Source: Cryptomeria japonica (taxonomy: Eukaryota; Streptophyta; Pinopsida; Cupressales; Cupressaceae). Taken from it: a stretch of DNA of 64,000 bases. The translations under genes were made by a program, and so were the position numbers. Below, in pieces: positions 34,361-45,300 of the stretch (position 1 is its first letter; each line of letters begins with the position of its first letter). The notes beneath the pieces are model-generated. The model was not told where the DNA came from, made no database searches, and saw only the letters and a list, made by a program, of their open reading frames with translations. The stretch lies in contig NC_081414.1 of assembly GCF_030272615.1 (NCBI RefSeq), positions 336,834,002-336,898,001 on the forward strand, given 5' to 3'.

Positions 34361-35252
34361 TATCAATGACAATTTGCTGTGCTCCTTGGGAGTATAACAT
34401 CAATGATCCAAATTTGGAGTTACATCAATGTGCCAAAACTATGCATCTCCAACAGAGAACATAGAAGAATACTGAAGCAATCTGGTCCGAAAATAGCATT
34501 CAAATTATAGAGATTTGCCTTTTACCAATAATTTGGCTCATTAAAGACCACCTATAGAAAAACTGGAGAAAATAAATGTCCCTGAAACATAAGTAAACCA
34601 TGTTGATTCTTTGTTGATTTTTTTCTTAGCATCTATAAAACTCATCCATGTGATATTTTAAAATTCTTAACATTGAAAATTCTTAAATGCAACTAAGCTC
34701 GCCATGGTAAATTTTTGAGGATGTCATTTTTAAAACAGTATAAGAGGCTGCATAAATAAGACTAACTAAAACATTAGATGTGCTGAAAAAGATGTGGGTC
34801 CTTGTCAAGAACTTCGTAACAGAGTTCATGGTAAATACACTACAAAATCAAGTCAAAATTGGAGGATCTGAAAATACTTTAACATGGCCTCATATTTATT
34901 CCAAACATCTATAACTCACATAACCACCTGTGCCACCATTATAAGAACCGATAGTACACATTTGTGACAAAATCTTATATTTGAAAAATTCTCAAAACAT
35001 ATAACATTGATTAAGATAAGTTACGACAAAAGCATTGGTGATAATCCTCACACCTGACCTGCCATAGAATAAGCATACAGGCTGATGTCCAGAAGGGTAA
35101 ACTCCAAAGCTGCTACAATAATGGCAACCTGGGCCATCATCAGAGGCAAAATTTCACAATTCATTAAAGAGTGAAATAAATATGTCGCTGTTTTTCAGTG
35201 TTTGCAGCTTTACACCTGTTTTCCAAAGCATCCCAGCTATGCTCAACTGATC
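34361..35252. other. 3' flank of CBF5; nothing else recognised
   Basis: AT-rich DNA without credible coding. The part nearest 35252 should be the 3' untranslated region of the minus-strand CBF5 gene. I cannot place the polyadenylation site reliably. Confidence 0.4.
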
Positions 35253-36439
35253 CTATTCCTCATTTTCATGCTTCTTTTTCTTTTTCTTCTTTTCACTCTT
35301 TTCTTTGTCTTCATCATGTAAAGCTGCTGATAAAGGAGTCTCTTCTCCCTTCTCCTTGTGTTTCTTCTTTTTCTTCTCACTTTTCTCCAGCTCTTCCTCT
35401 CCCTCTCCCTCTCCCTTCTCTTTGTGCTTCTTTTTCTTTTTCTCACTTCTCTCAACCTCTACTTCCTCTTCCTGCTCCCCTTTCTCCTTGTGTTTCTTCT
35501 TTCTCTCACTCTTCACCTCTTCTCCAATGTCTTTATCTTTTTTGTTCTTCTTTCCACTTTTATCAGCCTCAGTAGCTTCCTCATCATTGACCTTCTTCTT
35601 CTTTTTCTTTTCAGACTTCTCAGTAGCATCCTCTTCTCCTTCGTCTACCTTGATCCTCTTCTTCAATCCATCTGGTGTGTCATCTTCACCTTCTCTACTT
35701 CTCTTTTTCTTCTTCTTCTTCTCCTCTGTTTTATCATAGCTCTCAGACTCAATTTTCACATTGGGTGCCCCACCTGTTACTTGCAACTCTCTCTCAGTTT
35801 GGACACTGGGTGCAGCCGCAAGGCTGGCAACTAAAGCATCCCCACTGGCAGGCAATGCCAAATTTCTCAACCATTCCTGTGGAGTCTTCTCATTAGGCTT
35901 CCCATGCTTATCCAATAGCCCCTCTGCGATCATCTTCTTCTTTGTGGATGCCTTTGGTCCCAATCCCCACTTCCTGGGATAAGTATCTCTCTCCATCACT
36001 ACCCTCTTCACCTTTGCAATTGTCCCATGATCACAAGTAGCAATTACAGCAGTAGTCATCTGTGCAATGCCAATTGCAATTGCCTCCCCCTTAGTGGTCA
36101 TTAAAACCACCTCTTCACCAACCTCAATCCCATTCTCAAATCTCAGCAACCCTGGAATCATCAGCTTTGCCCCATAACAGATGGCATTCACTGCAGAATC
36201 CTTGACAACCAATCTCTTATAACTAGTCAACAAAACCTCCAATGGCATGATAACCCTCCTCAGATAGGACTCATCCTTGTAATTATCATACATCCATTGT
36301 GCATCAAGCACATCATGCATTGTCACCAGATTGTCCTTTTCACCTAAAATCCCAGACCGGACTCTCCTCAGCTCCTGCATGTGACCACCAACTCCCAGCA
36401 AAAGCCCCAAGTGAACACACAGTGTCCTGATATAGGTAC
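35253..36439 (-). CDS. CBF5: CBF5/dyskerin exon 2: end of TruB domain, PUA domain, KKE-rich tail
   Basis: Encodes residues 211-605 of the H/ACA snoRNP pseudouridine synthase (NAP57/dyskerin), which isomerises uridine in rRNA and snRNA in the nucleolus and Cajal bodies. The exon begins inside the conserved GTYIRTLC motif after the acceptor [22 protein letters not shown] closes the catalytic domain. The PUA domain, which binds the ACA box, lies at about residues 287-362 ([43 protein letters not shown]). [11 protein letters not shown] is typical of the eukaryotic protein. The last ~150 residues are KKE/KKKKK blocks acting as nuclear and nucleolar localisation signal, ending KKKKHENEE-stop. No break was seen. 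Plant orthologues have similar, variable lysine-rich tails. Confidence 0.95.
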
Positions 36440-36440
36440 C

Positions 36441-37030
36441 TGTACATGAATCAAATGTGTACCAGGTAAGTGTACATGAAACAAATATAAAAATATTACA
36501 CATTCAAGAAATATATAACAATCTCTCTAACGTGACAATATGCCAGATGAATATTATGTATTACAATAAATATTTGTAGGAAAATTCTAAAAACATATGT
36601 ATAACCAATTGTCATACACAACATATGTATACAGTAAACAAACATTTATAATACGACACTGCGAAAAAATAGCATCCCCTGCAATAAATTAAACAACAAT
36701 GTATCATAAATGTTAAATACATTATTGACAAAAAAAAAATGAAAAGTAATTTTATTATTGTTGTTATTGCATGATTAAAAAAAATATAGAAGTAGCAAAT
36801 CTTGAAATGAACCAAATAAGACAACATGAAATAGAAATGTAGAATATCACATGTATTACTGTTTATAAAAATATGTAAATTGTTGTCCTATAATATGCCA
36901 GATAAGCATATACTAAACAAATATCTAAATTATTACTAATTTACCAAAACTAAAAATGGCTATCGTTGGTACCTACTAACCCACTGAATAATATCTTCTG
37001 ATAAATATCACTTGGGGGAGCTATGATGTC
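36441..37030. other. AT-rich intron segment without features
   Basis: Part of the CBF5 intron near the acceptor. AT-rich with A/T runs; I see no coding, repeat boundary or structured element. Confidence 0.5.
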
Positions 37031-37032
37031 TG

Positions 37033-37880
37033 TTGTCCGCATTCTTGAGCATTAAAAAATTTAAACTTCTCCACTTATCTGCTTATGGTGTTGCAGATTT
37101 GTACCTTGAGTTCCTTAGTGCAATATCTAAATTGATTGAAAGAAGTAGCGGCTATGATTTTGCCTTATGTTCTGATTCTTCCAATGGTTGTTACAGAATG
37201 ATGATCTTGATTACCTTAAGCAGCAAATTAATTTTACTTGTGATGAACACAAGGACACCCCTGTTAAAACTTTTCAAGCCACTGGATCCTTATCCAGAGC
37301 AGATGTTGTAGATAATGATTTAAGTTCTTTAAATAATCAACAGAAAATGCAGGCTACAAGATTATCATCTTGAATAGAGGGCATACGGCTCGAGAAGATG
37401 ATGCCATTATCACAAAGGCTTCTCTCTGCTCTGATGGTTGATGATGATAGGTCATTGGTCGAAAAGATTATTTGAGCTGGCTATTGAATTTTGCCTCTGC
37501 TATTTGAAGAATAATGCATTGATATGGCCAGCTCCGAATGAGCAGGCATCTCTGTTAGTGCTTCTTGAAATGACATTATTGATAAAAGCGAGAGAGAGAG
37601 GTGGCATCTGCTTTGAGGCCTCTGCAGAATTTGCAGGAGTTCTTGACTTTGGCTTATTCTGACTCCTCATCAGAGAAGTATAGACCACAAGTTTATACAA
37701 TACCAAAGGAAGGCAAGTCAATGGGGAAGGTTATGGCTATGTTAACCAATGATGTCCTTTGTTTGATGGTCAACAGTCAACTGATCTCCAAGAATCTAGC
37801 TTTGGGAAAGCTAACAGTTACTTCATATCTATTTCACAACATCATGCAGTAAACCATCTTGGGAGCATAGTGCACCTGGT
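37033..37880 (+). pseudogene. Decayed plant gene fragment within the intron
   Basis: Coding-like plus-strand pieces with stops: DLYLEFLSAISKLIERSSGY, NDDLDYLKQQINFTCDEH, MPLSQRLLSALMVDDD, then LQNLQEFLTLAYSDSSSEKY and PQVYTIPKEGKSMGKVM. The ordered, protein-like motifs (such as LSQRLLSAL) look like remnants of a spliced host gene. I have only a weak impression that it belongs to a plant nuclear Ser/Arg-rich matrix-type family, so I leave it unnamed. The opposite strand to CBF5 and many stops exclude it as CBF5 exons. Confidence 0.45.
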
Positions 37881-37991
37881 GGTTCTTTGCAGGGAGTTGA
37901 TGTACTCTTTACAGTTGGTTGAGGAAATTTCAAACGAGAAAATTCTGTCTAGAATAACGTTGATCTAAAAGCTTTTGAAGGCTCTTCTTTT

Positions 37992-38247
37992 CCTAGCAAA
38001 GGCAACAACATTCACTGTATCAAGTAACCTATTGCTTGTAAATACAAAATATTAGTGAAGTGGATGATGATTTACCTGTAGAGTTTAAGCTAAGGTTCGA
38101 GGCTAGCAAATGTGATCTTCCTAGCAAAGGCAACAACATTCACTGTATCAAGTAACCTATTGCTAGTAAATACTAAATATTAGTGAAGTGGATGATGCTT
38201 TACCTGGAGTGTTTAAGCTAAGGTTTGAGGCTAGCAATTGTGATCTT
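37992..38247 (+). repeat. 128 bp tandem duplication with coding remnant
   Basis: CCTAGCAAAGGCAACAAC starts at 37992 and again at 38120; the two units run through GTAAATAC(A/T)AAATATTAG to GCTAGCAA(A/T)TGTGATCTT. In one frame they read EVDD(D/A)LP...FKLRFEAS. After the second copy the reading continues LLNAEKNLDHLLSRVENVLP to about 38330. It is probably the continuation of the same decayed gene. Confidence 0.6.
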
Positions 38248-38452
38248 CTGAATGCAGAGAAGAATTTAGACCATCTACTTTCTCGTGTTGAAAATGTTCT
38301 TCCAGTTTGTTCATTGTGTGGTTTTAGATGATAACATTTTTTAAAATATCTGAACATTTGTAATTGCTGCTCGACTAGACATCTTGGATGGAGTTGTTAT
38401 GTCCCCTCCAGGTCGGCCAAGTAAGGCACTATAAAACCTTATACATAAGTGT

Positions 38453-38460
38453 ATATCAAC
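38453..38460 (+). repeat. Target-site duplication of element E, left copy
   Basis: ATATCAAC, repeated exactly at 39753-39760 on the other side of E. Confidence 0.85.
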
Positions 38461-39752
38461 CAAAGTTCCCAGACTCGGACTCGGCTCGGACTCGGCAAGG
38501 CCGACTCGACTCGGGACTCGGCTATGACTCGGCAACGACTCGGCAAAATAAAAAAACCCTTGAAATTAAGAGATTTTCAACAATTTAAAACTTGTTTCAT
38601 GCACCCATTATTGAATAAAGCCCAATTATAATGTGTGCTAGCTTGTTATGCCATGAAAGGCATGCTGGTAGAGTATCTACTTGTTTGGGGCTTCTGTTTA
38701 GTATTTTCTTTGGCCAAATTGAAATTTTGGGAGCACCAACATGAGACATCATGAACATCTTCACTTGGAAACTGTAAGGAGTGCATGTGTATGGTAGCAT
38801 TGAATAGTGTGCTTGTTGAACTTAGGTTTTACCTTGGGACTATAGTTGACCTTGGTCTTTCTTGGACCTCTTAGTTTTTAGGCTATATATATGTTGGATG
38901 GAAGGGGGAATTGTGAGGCCATAAGGGTTTGAAAATTTGCTCCTCAGAGACATGTCCCTTGCCAAAAATAACCTTGTACCCCACCCCATGGGGGAATTTT
39001 TTGGGATGTGGGGAAAGGTAGGAAATGTCCCCAACTCACCCCCTTTTTTCAAAATTTTAAGAAACATCCTTGTTGTGAGGTACTCACACATTGCCCCATT
39101 GCAAATGAAGACCCCCACTTTTTGCTTTCTAGGGTTAGCTCTTTTAGTTTTGTTGTTGGTTGTTTTAGTGTCTTAGCCTTTGCATTGAAGGGATTGAGTT
39201 TCTCAAAGGTCATCAAATCAGGTGGATCTCCTCAAGGTGGAGTGAAGGAGGTTAGGTCGGTTGAGTGATTAAGGGTTATTTAGATCATTCCTAGGGTTTT
39301 TGTGTACTATTTGGTCATGCTTCAAGTTGCTAAATCAAACCTTGGTTGAATGCATAGTGTCCTCCTAGGTCCCATCCCTTACATCAAGGTCAGAGTGAAC
39401 TTGCCTTAAAAGTCTGGAATGTCATCTTGATCCTGAAATGGCCTGAAATTTGACTAAGTCTGGAAATTTGAAGGATCCTCCAAAAACTAGATTTTGCATT
39501 ATAACTCATGGAGGTCCGAAACCACTCTCAAACATCCTGACAATACATATGGAATATAACTTAAAGTATAAGAAAGAGAAAAGACATAAGGAAATGTCAC
39601 TTATACTTAACATTCTCGCCTGACTCGCGAGTAAGGCGAGTTATGGTCAAAACTCGCCGAGTCCGAGTCCCGAGTCAGCAAAACTCGCCGAGCTTGGCTC
39701 GACTCGCCAACTCGGCGAACTCGCCTAACTTGCGGCAAGTTTGGGAACTCTA
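38461..39752. mobile_element. Element E: hAT-like non-autonomous DNA transposon with ACTCGGC-rich ends
   Basis: 1292 bp bounded by a perfect 8 bp duplication. The ends are inverted: CAAAGTTCCCAGACTCGG on the left and, reading inward on the minus strand, TAGAGTTCCCAAACTTGCC on the right. Both begin with YARNG, the hAT terminal consensus, and 8 bp is the hAT duplication length. Subterminal regions (38472-38543 and 39625-39735) are packed with ACTCGGC/GCCGAGT words in opposite orientations, the pattern of transposase-binding subterminal repeats. No transposase ORF. The interior at about 39520-39600 matches the inner left arm of element D (reverse complement of about 20555-20660), so D and E are relatives or recombined. 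Confidence 0.78.
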
Positions 39753-39962
39753 ATATCAACACTCTTTTCTATAAATAAAATATTAATTGAATTTAAAAAT
39801 TAAAATTCGAATTTTACAGTTGGAGCCGATTTAGAATTTAAATTTGAAATTGTTTTTTTTGGGGGGCTGACCTTGTTAAGTTTATTTAAATTTTGTGATC
39901 AAGAGGATAAGAGAGATGAAGATTTAGTCTGGAATTAAACTGGAATTAAATTTGAACTGCAG

Positions 39963-40366
39963 TAGTGCGAATGAAAGGAAGCACAACACTTATAAATTTC
40001 GGTATCGTGTTCCTCCTTATTGTATGTGTTATAAACATGTGGAAGAGGGGTTAAGTAGTGAAGAGATATGTCTTCCAAGTGGAAAGACACATCTCTTCCC
40101 TACGTGCCACTCATCACTTGTTAACAATATTAACACAACCCATTAATAACATAGCCCGATAACAATTTAAGATCATCGCTGATCGTGAGGAACGCGATTA
40201 TGAATCGCTTATCATAGCCCATTAACATGAAAGGGTGTGACCAGTCAAACATCATAAATTCGGTTTAGATTTTATTATTGATTTGTTAACATACATACTA
40301 ATAGTTAACATGTAATCAATGTATTGGAATTATGAAATTGTTCGGCTGACGTCATATGAATTAACA
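39963..40366 (-). repeat. 3' LTR of element F
   Basis: Aligns with 44887-45300 (shared ATGAAAGGAAGCACAACACTT, ATCATCGCTGATCGTGAGG and GAATTAACA end). The outer end is eroded (TAGTGCG where the other copy has TGTTACG). Confidence 0.88.
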
Positions 40367-41071
40367 CTCCCTCTTAACTAGGGAGGACACATTTCATGTT
40401 AGAGAAAACATCACAATTCATTCATTGATTGTGAAGAGAGGAGATATCACACCATGGTGATATCTAGAGATATGGTTCAACAATGAATATCAAGTCTCAT
40501 GATACTCACCATAGCTCATAGTTATCAAGTAAGGTATGTGCACTGGCATCATGTCACATGATGCCTACCATATTGATAATGATTCATGGCATGTCAACGA
40601 ATATTATGTCCATAATATTCACCATGAAGATCTCTATCATAATTATTGTTTATTTAATGATACCAACCAACTGATATCTACCATAATGTCTCAAAGATAT
40701 ATACTATCATGACATGTCCACAGAAATCAAGTCACATGATATCCATCAAGATAGGTAAATTGATAATTGTAAAATCGTCACCTTACAATATCAATTTGAA
40801 ACAAGTGTTCATTATTGAAGGGTCGTCACCCTTCAATAATGTTCACAGGAGGGCCCATGAAGTCATGGAGTCACACACATGACAAATAAAAGAGTCTACA
40901 CATTAAACATCTTAAATATATTAGTATATCAGAATAAATGAGACTCTATCTCAAAATTAAATAACATTTTCAACCATACCAAGTTTATCTCTAAAGTGTT
41001 CGATCTTGATCCTGGAGAGAGGCTTGGTAAGAATGTCTGCAATCTGATTCACCTGTCCTAATATAATTTAG
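40367..41071 (-). other. Region between RNase H and 3' LTR of element F
   Basis: Starts with the polypurine tract (minus strand AGTTAAGAGGGAG before the LTR). The following ~700 bp hold repeated words such as CATGATA(C/T)CCACCAT and TCACCATG. No coding beyond the tail of RNase H. Unusually long for a copia 3' leader. Confidence 0.5.
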
Positions 41072-42046
41072 TCAGATCACATTCCTTTCCACCATATCTC
41101 GAACATAGTGATAAGGAATCTCAATGTGTTTAAACCTGTCATAAAATACTGGATTCATTGAAAGCTTGATGCAACTCTGATTGTCACAATGAATAACAGT
41201 AGAATTTAAGGGCTGGCCAAACAGTCCTACAAGCAATTTCCGGAGCCATACTGCTTCTCTTGCTCCCATAGAGGCTGCAATGTATTCAGCTTCTGTGGAA
41301 CTTTGAGCAATTGAAGACTCTTTTCTACATATCCATGAGATCATTCCCGATCCTAAACTGAAGCAACACCCTGATGTGCTTTTCCTGTCAACTATGCTTC
41401 CAGCCCAACCAGAATCAGTGAATCCATGTAGGTCAAGGTCTACATGTTTATATTTCAAACCAAAACCAATAGTTCCCCGAAGATATCTCAAAATATGCTT
41501 TGCAACAACAAGATGTATTTCCCTAGGTTCACACATGAACTGACTTAGTGTATTAACAGCATAACATATATCAGGTCTTGTGTTTACCAAATACATCAGA
41601 GATCCAATAATTTGTCTGTAGAGAGTACGATCTGCAAACTCTGATTTTGCAGCTGCTTCCTTTAGCTTGTGCAAATTTGTCTCCATAGGTGTGGTTATGG
41701 ATCTACAATCCATCATTCCAAATCTCGAGTATATCAATGGTGTATTTTCCTTGATTAAGGATTATACCATTTGCCTGCTGCCAAACTTCCAATCCAAGGA
41801 AGTAGTGAAGAATTCCTAAATCCTTCATATCAAACTCAAAGGCTAATTCTTTTTACACCGAGAAATACGATTATCCTCTCCTGTGATTAGTAGATCATCA
41901 ACATAAGAATAAGAATTAATAATTCACCATTGATTACCTTGTAGTAGAGATTTGGATCTGCTTCATTCTTGGAAAACCCTAACTCCAAGAGATAGTGATC
42001 AATTCTTTCATACCATGCTCTGGGGGCTTGTTTCAGTGGCTTTCTT
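41072..42046 (-). pseudogene. Copia reverse transcriptase C-terminus and RNase H (element F)
   Basis: From 42046 downward: LKQAPRAWYERIDHYLLELG, then, after a frame change, the catalytic SYVDDLLITG near 41890-41920. It then runs into the open stretch 41737-41072, which carries the copia RNase H motifs RQIIGSLMYLVNTRPDI, YLRGTIGFGLKY, GFTDSGWAGSIVDRKSTSG, SSTEAEYIAAS, HCDNQSCIKL and KHIEIPYHYVRDMVE. RNase H catalytic residues look preserved, although the upstream frame changes would stop translation. Confidence 0.88.
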
Positions 42047-42786
42047 TTATCTGTAGACATGTGATTCAGCCTTATGAATCACAAAACCTTCAAGTTGCTC
42101 CAAATAAACTTCTTCTTCAATCTTACCATTCAGAAAAACAGTCTTAACATCCATTTGATGGACTTTCCATCCTTTAGATGCCACAATAGCCAAAATTGCT
42201 TGGACAAAAGTGTATCTGGCAACAGGAGCAAATGTCTCTTCATAGTCAATACCTTCTTTCTGCGAGAAACCTCTGGCAACAAACCTTGCTTTGTGATTCT
42301 CAATGCTGCCATCTGTTGCATGTTTACTTTTGAAGAGCCATTTAGAAGATACCACAAATTTGCCTTTAGGCCTAGGCACAATATCCTAGACATTATTTTT
42401 TAGAATTGACTGATACTCTTCTAACATAGCATCTTTCCAAACTTGATGCTTGAGAGCATCTCCAACTCAGGAAGGTTTTGCATCAATGGTCTCATTCATC
42501 AAGGCAGCATAACTGGAAAATAGGTTAGGTCTCTTACTTTCTCTGAAGGTCCCCTTTGGAGCAGCATAATTTTCAGCTTCTTGAAGCATCTTTTTAGCCC
42601 AAAGTGGTCTCTTCCTAGTTTCGAGATAATGTTCTTCCAAAGGTAAGTCTTGAACTTCATGCTCAGCGTTTTTAGGGGTCTCCCTTTGAATCTCAGGGGT
42701 GGGATCCTCATCCATGCTTGTAGGAGGATCTTGGTTTTCTAATTCATTAGAGCTTTTGGACCTCCTGAATGCTATGTCTTCTTCAA
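42047..42786 (-). pseudogene. Copia reverse transcriptase N-terminus and linker (element F)
   Basis: GKFVVSSKWLFKSKH, ARFVARGFSQKEGIDYEETF, APVARYT and VHQMDVKTVFLNGKIEEEVY are the canonical fingers/palm motifs. Upstream, 42715-42467 is the variable integrase-RT linker (RKRPLWAKKMLQEAE). A frame change at about 42050 separates this from the YVDD part. Confidence 0.88.
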
Positions 42787-43976
42787 AGATGACATCTCTG
42801 CTTAGTTCAATTTGCCTTTGTCCAGGTATGTATACTTTGTAAGCCTTAGAACCTTAGAGGTTTCACTGTACCCAACAAATACCCCTTTCTTTCCAGAAGG
42901 TTCTAATTTTGATCTCTTTTCTTTGGAAACATGAATATAGAATAGACACCCAAAGATCCAGAGATGACTTATGTCAAGTTTGTTACTAGTAAAGGCTTCT
43001 TCAAGGGTTTTATTATCAAGACGAGAATGAGGACATCTATTTTGAATGTACACAATTGTCCTAGATGCTTCAGCCCAAAATGAGGTTTTTATATTTTGGT
43101 CAAACAACATAGCCCTAGCAGCTTCTACTATGGTCCTATTCTTTCTTTCAGCTACCCCATTTTGTTGTGGGTTATAAGGTACAGTTAACTCCCTCTTAAT
43201 CCCAGCATTTATAAAATAATCTTTAAACATATCAGAAGTGTATTCCCCCCATTGTCTATTCTTAAGGTTATGATTTTCTTACTTGTCATGTTTTCTGCAA
43301 GAGCTTTGAATTCCTTAAATTTAGAAAGGATTTCTTCAAACTCTTTGTACCTCAGAAAATATATCCAAGTCTTCCTAGAATAATCGTCTACAAATATTAC
43401 ATCATATAAAAATCCTCCTGAGGAGGGTACAGACATGGGTCCACATAAATCAGAATGAACTAATTCTAATACATTTTTGGATTTACTGTTGCTAGAACTG
43501 AAAGACCCTTTAGTATTCTTTCCCAAGGCACACCCCTTGCATGCTCCTTTAGAACTGTGACTTAGCTTGGGCAAGCCAATCACCATCTTCTCTATCTTAG
43601 GTAGGGCATGGAAATGAAGGAGCCCTAATCTTCTGTGCCAAAGTTCATTCGAATCTGGAGTCTCATGAATCAAGGCTTGAGGTGCAGTGGTGCAAAGTCT
43701 GTAGAGGCTCCCTTGTCTTACTCCAATGGTGTGGGCTTTCTTGATGGTGGAGTTCTTTGGCCAAGCAAGTACCTTTCCTTCCATAAAGGTTAATCTGTAA
43801 CCCTTATCTTCAAGTGCAGAAACTAAGACAAGGTTTCTCTTTATACTGGGTACAAATAGAACTCCAGTCAGCTGTAGGGATATGCCTAACTTTAGGGGGA
43901 TATTGCAGGTTCCTATTCCCATAACTAGATAATTTGAGTCATCACCAATTGTCACTTCCTCATTTGAATTTTCCAC
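42787..43976 (-). pseudogene. Copia integrase (element F), frameshifted in the core
   Basis: GAG-preintegrase zinc region (ELWHRRLGLLHFHAL through CKGCALGKNTKGSF), then the catalytic core beginning LVHSDLCGPMSVPSSGG and VDDYSRKTWIYFLR. The second Asp block, LRIDNGG, is followed directly by a frameshift near 43235; the other frame continues through VPYNPQQNGVAERKNRTIVE, which supplies the catalytic Glu. The C-terminal part (IFGCLFYIHVSKEKRSK, KGVFVGYS) is intact. Confidence 0.88.
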
Positions 43977-44816
43977 AAGTGTATCTAGGTGCTCACGAAA
44001 TCCAGTGATATGTCAAGATGCTCCGCTGTCTATCACCCATGTGTTGGAACTGGAGGTGACTTGACTAGACAGGGCTGAGTAGAAGACTAGTCTCTCGGAA
44101 TCACTCCCTTTCTTAACTTCTACCATTAAAGCATGTTGCTTGATCTTGTCTGGACACTTCACTGCATAGTGCCCATATTGGTTACATCTGAAACATTGTA
44201 CTTCAGTCATGTCCCTCTTCTTCACTGAAGACCTCTTTCCATTTGAGCCGTTGTCCCTCTTTCTCTTAACGTTCTTCTTCTCTCCTTTCTTGTGGGAATT
44301 AGAGTTTAGAACTTGAATGTCCTCATTACCATTGTTTTGTTTTATTCCTCTTGTGACAAGCCAAGATTCCTCTTGAATGCAATCGGTTTTCAATCCATCA
44401 AACTTAGGAAATTTAGAACAAGCATTGATTTCTTGAATGAACGATTCCCACGAGGTAGGAAGCCCATTTAGGGCCATCATAGCAAGTTCTTTGTTTTCTA
44501 CTAGATGTCTGATAGTGGATAGTTGATCCCTAAGCTCAATGATCCTCAAGAAATAGGATGTAACTGTCTCTCCTTTATTCATCTTTATATGGTGTAGTTG
44601 ATTCTTCAAGGTGAGAGCCCTGCTAGTGTTGTTAATTTCATAAATGTCAGCTAGAATTTTGAACATCTGAAAAGCCGTCTCATATTTAGAAATAACTGGC
44701 ACAATGTGGTCTCTCACTGAATCCACAATTATCTTAAGAGCCTTCTCACTGTCCTTGCTCCACTGAATTTTCTCCTTATCATCCAAGATACAAAATTTGA
44801 TGCTCCATCTAGTCAA
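43977..44816 (-). pseudogene. gag: Copia gag and protease start (element F)
   Basis: A UBN2-type copia gag: FQMFKILADIYEINNTSRAL, LKNQLHHIKMNKGETVTSYF, LNGLPTSWESFIQEINA, a basic stretch, and one CCHC knuckle CFRCNQYGHYAVKC. The protease active site WVIDSGAS is followed at once by TGA where the family has a basic residue before HITG, consistent with decay of CGA to TGA. The reading then continues in frame to FREHLDTLVENSNEE. The chosen Met (44816) may be internal. Confidence 0.85.
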
Positions 44817-44886
44817 TCTTCAAACCTAACTCCGATTGCTACTAGGATTATAGGAATGTGATCTACTAAGAGCCGGGTGAATACCA

Positions 44887-45300
44887 TGTTACGAATGAAA
44901 GGAAGCACAACACTTATCAATTTCGGTATTGTGCTCCTCCTTATTGTATGTGTGTTATATATATGTGGAAGAGGGGTTAAGTAGTGAAGAGATATGTCTT
45001 CCTATGTGGGAAGACACATCTCTTCCCTATGTGCCACTCATCACACGTTAACAATATTAACACATTAACACAGCCCGTTAATAACATAGCCCGATAACAA
45101 TTTAAGATCATCGCTGATCGTGAGGAACGTGATTATGAATCACTTATCATAGCATGTTAACATGCAAGGGTGTGATCGGTCAAACATCATAATTCGGTTT
45201 AGATTTTATTATTGATTTGTTAACATACATACTAATAGTTAACATGTAATCAATGTATCGGAACTATGAAATTGTTCGACTAACGTTATATGAATTAACA
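44887..45300 (-). repeat. 5' LTR of element F
   Basis: TGTTACGAATG...GAATTAACA, 414 bp. Directly inside it, the minus strand reads TGGTATTCACCCGG, a poor match to the usual initiator tRNA-Met primer site (7 leading bases agree). Confidence 0.88.

Larger units (their letters stand above)
39963..45300 (-). mobile_element. Element F: Ty1/copia retrotransposon, nearly full length, inactive
   Basis: Two LTRs of about 404-414 bp (39963-40366, 44887-45300) flank gag, protease, integrase, reverse transcriptase and RNase H in that minus-strand order; integrase before reverse transcriptase is the copia order. A polypurine tract lies at 40367-40376. Coding is interrupted by a TGA just after the protease DSGAS motif, and by frame changes in integrase and reverse transcriptase. 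Target duplication is doubtful (GAACT near 39955 against GACCT at 45301). It sits in the CBF5 intron on the same strand as the gene. Confidence 0.9.

Noticed and set aside
35198-35834. Long plus-strand open frames rich in Ser, Phe and Leu
   Set aside because: They are the antisense of the lysine/glutamate-rich tail of CBF5 (AAG/GAA codons give CTT/TTC on the other strand).
38472-38543. ACTCGG repeats as a CpG island promoter
   Set aside because: The same words appear inverted at the other end of element E within its target duplication, so they belong to the transposon.
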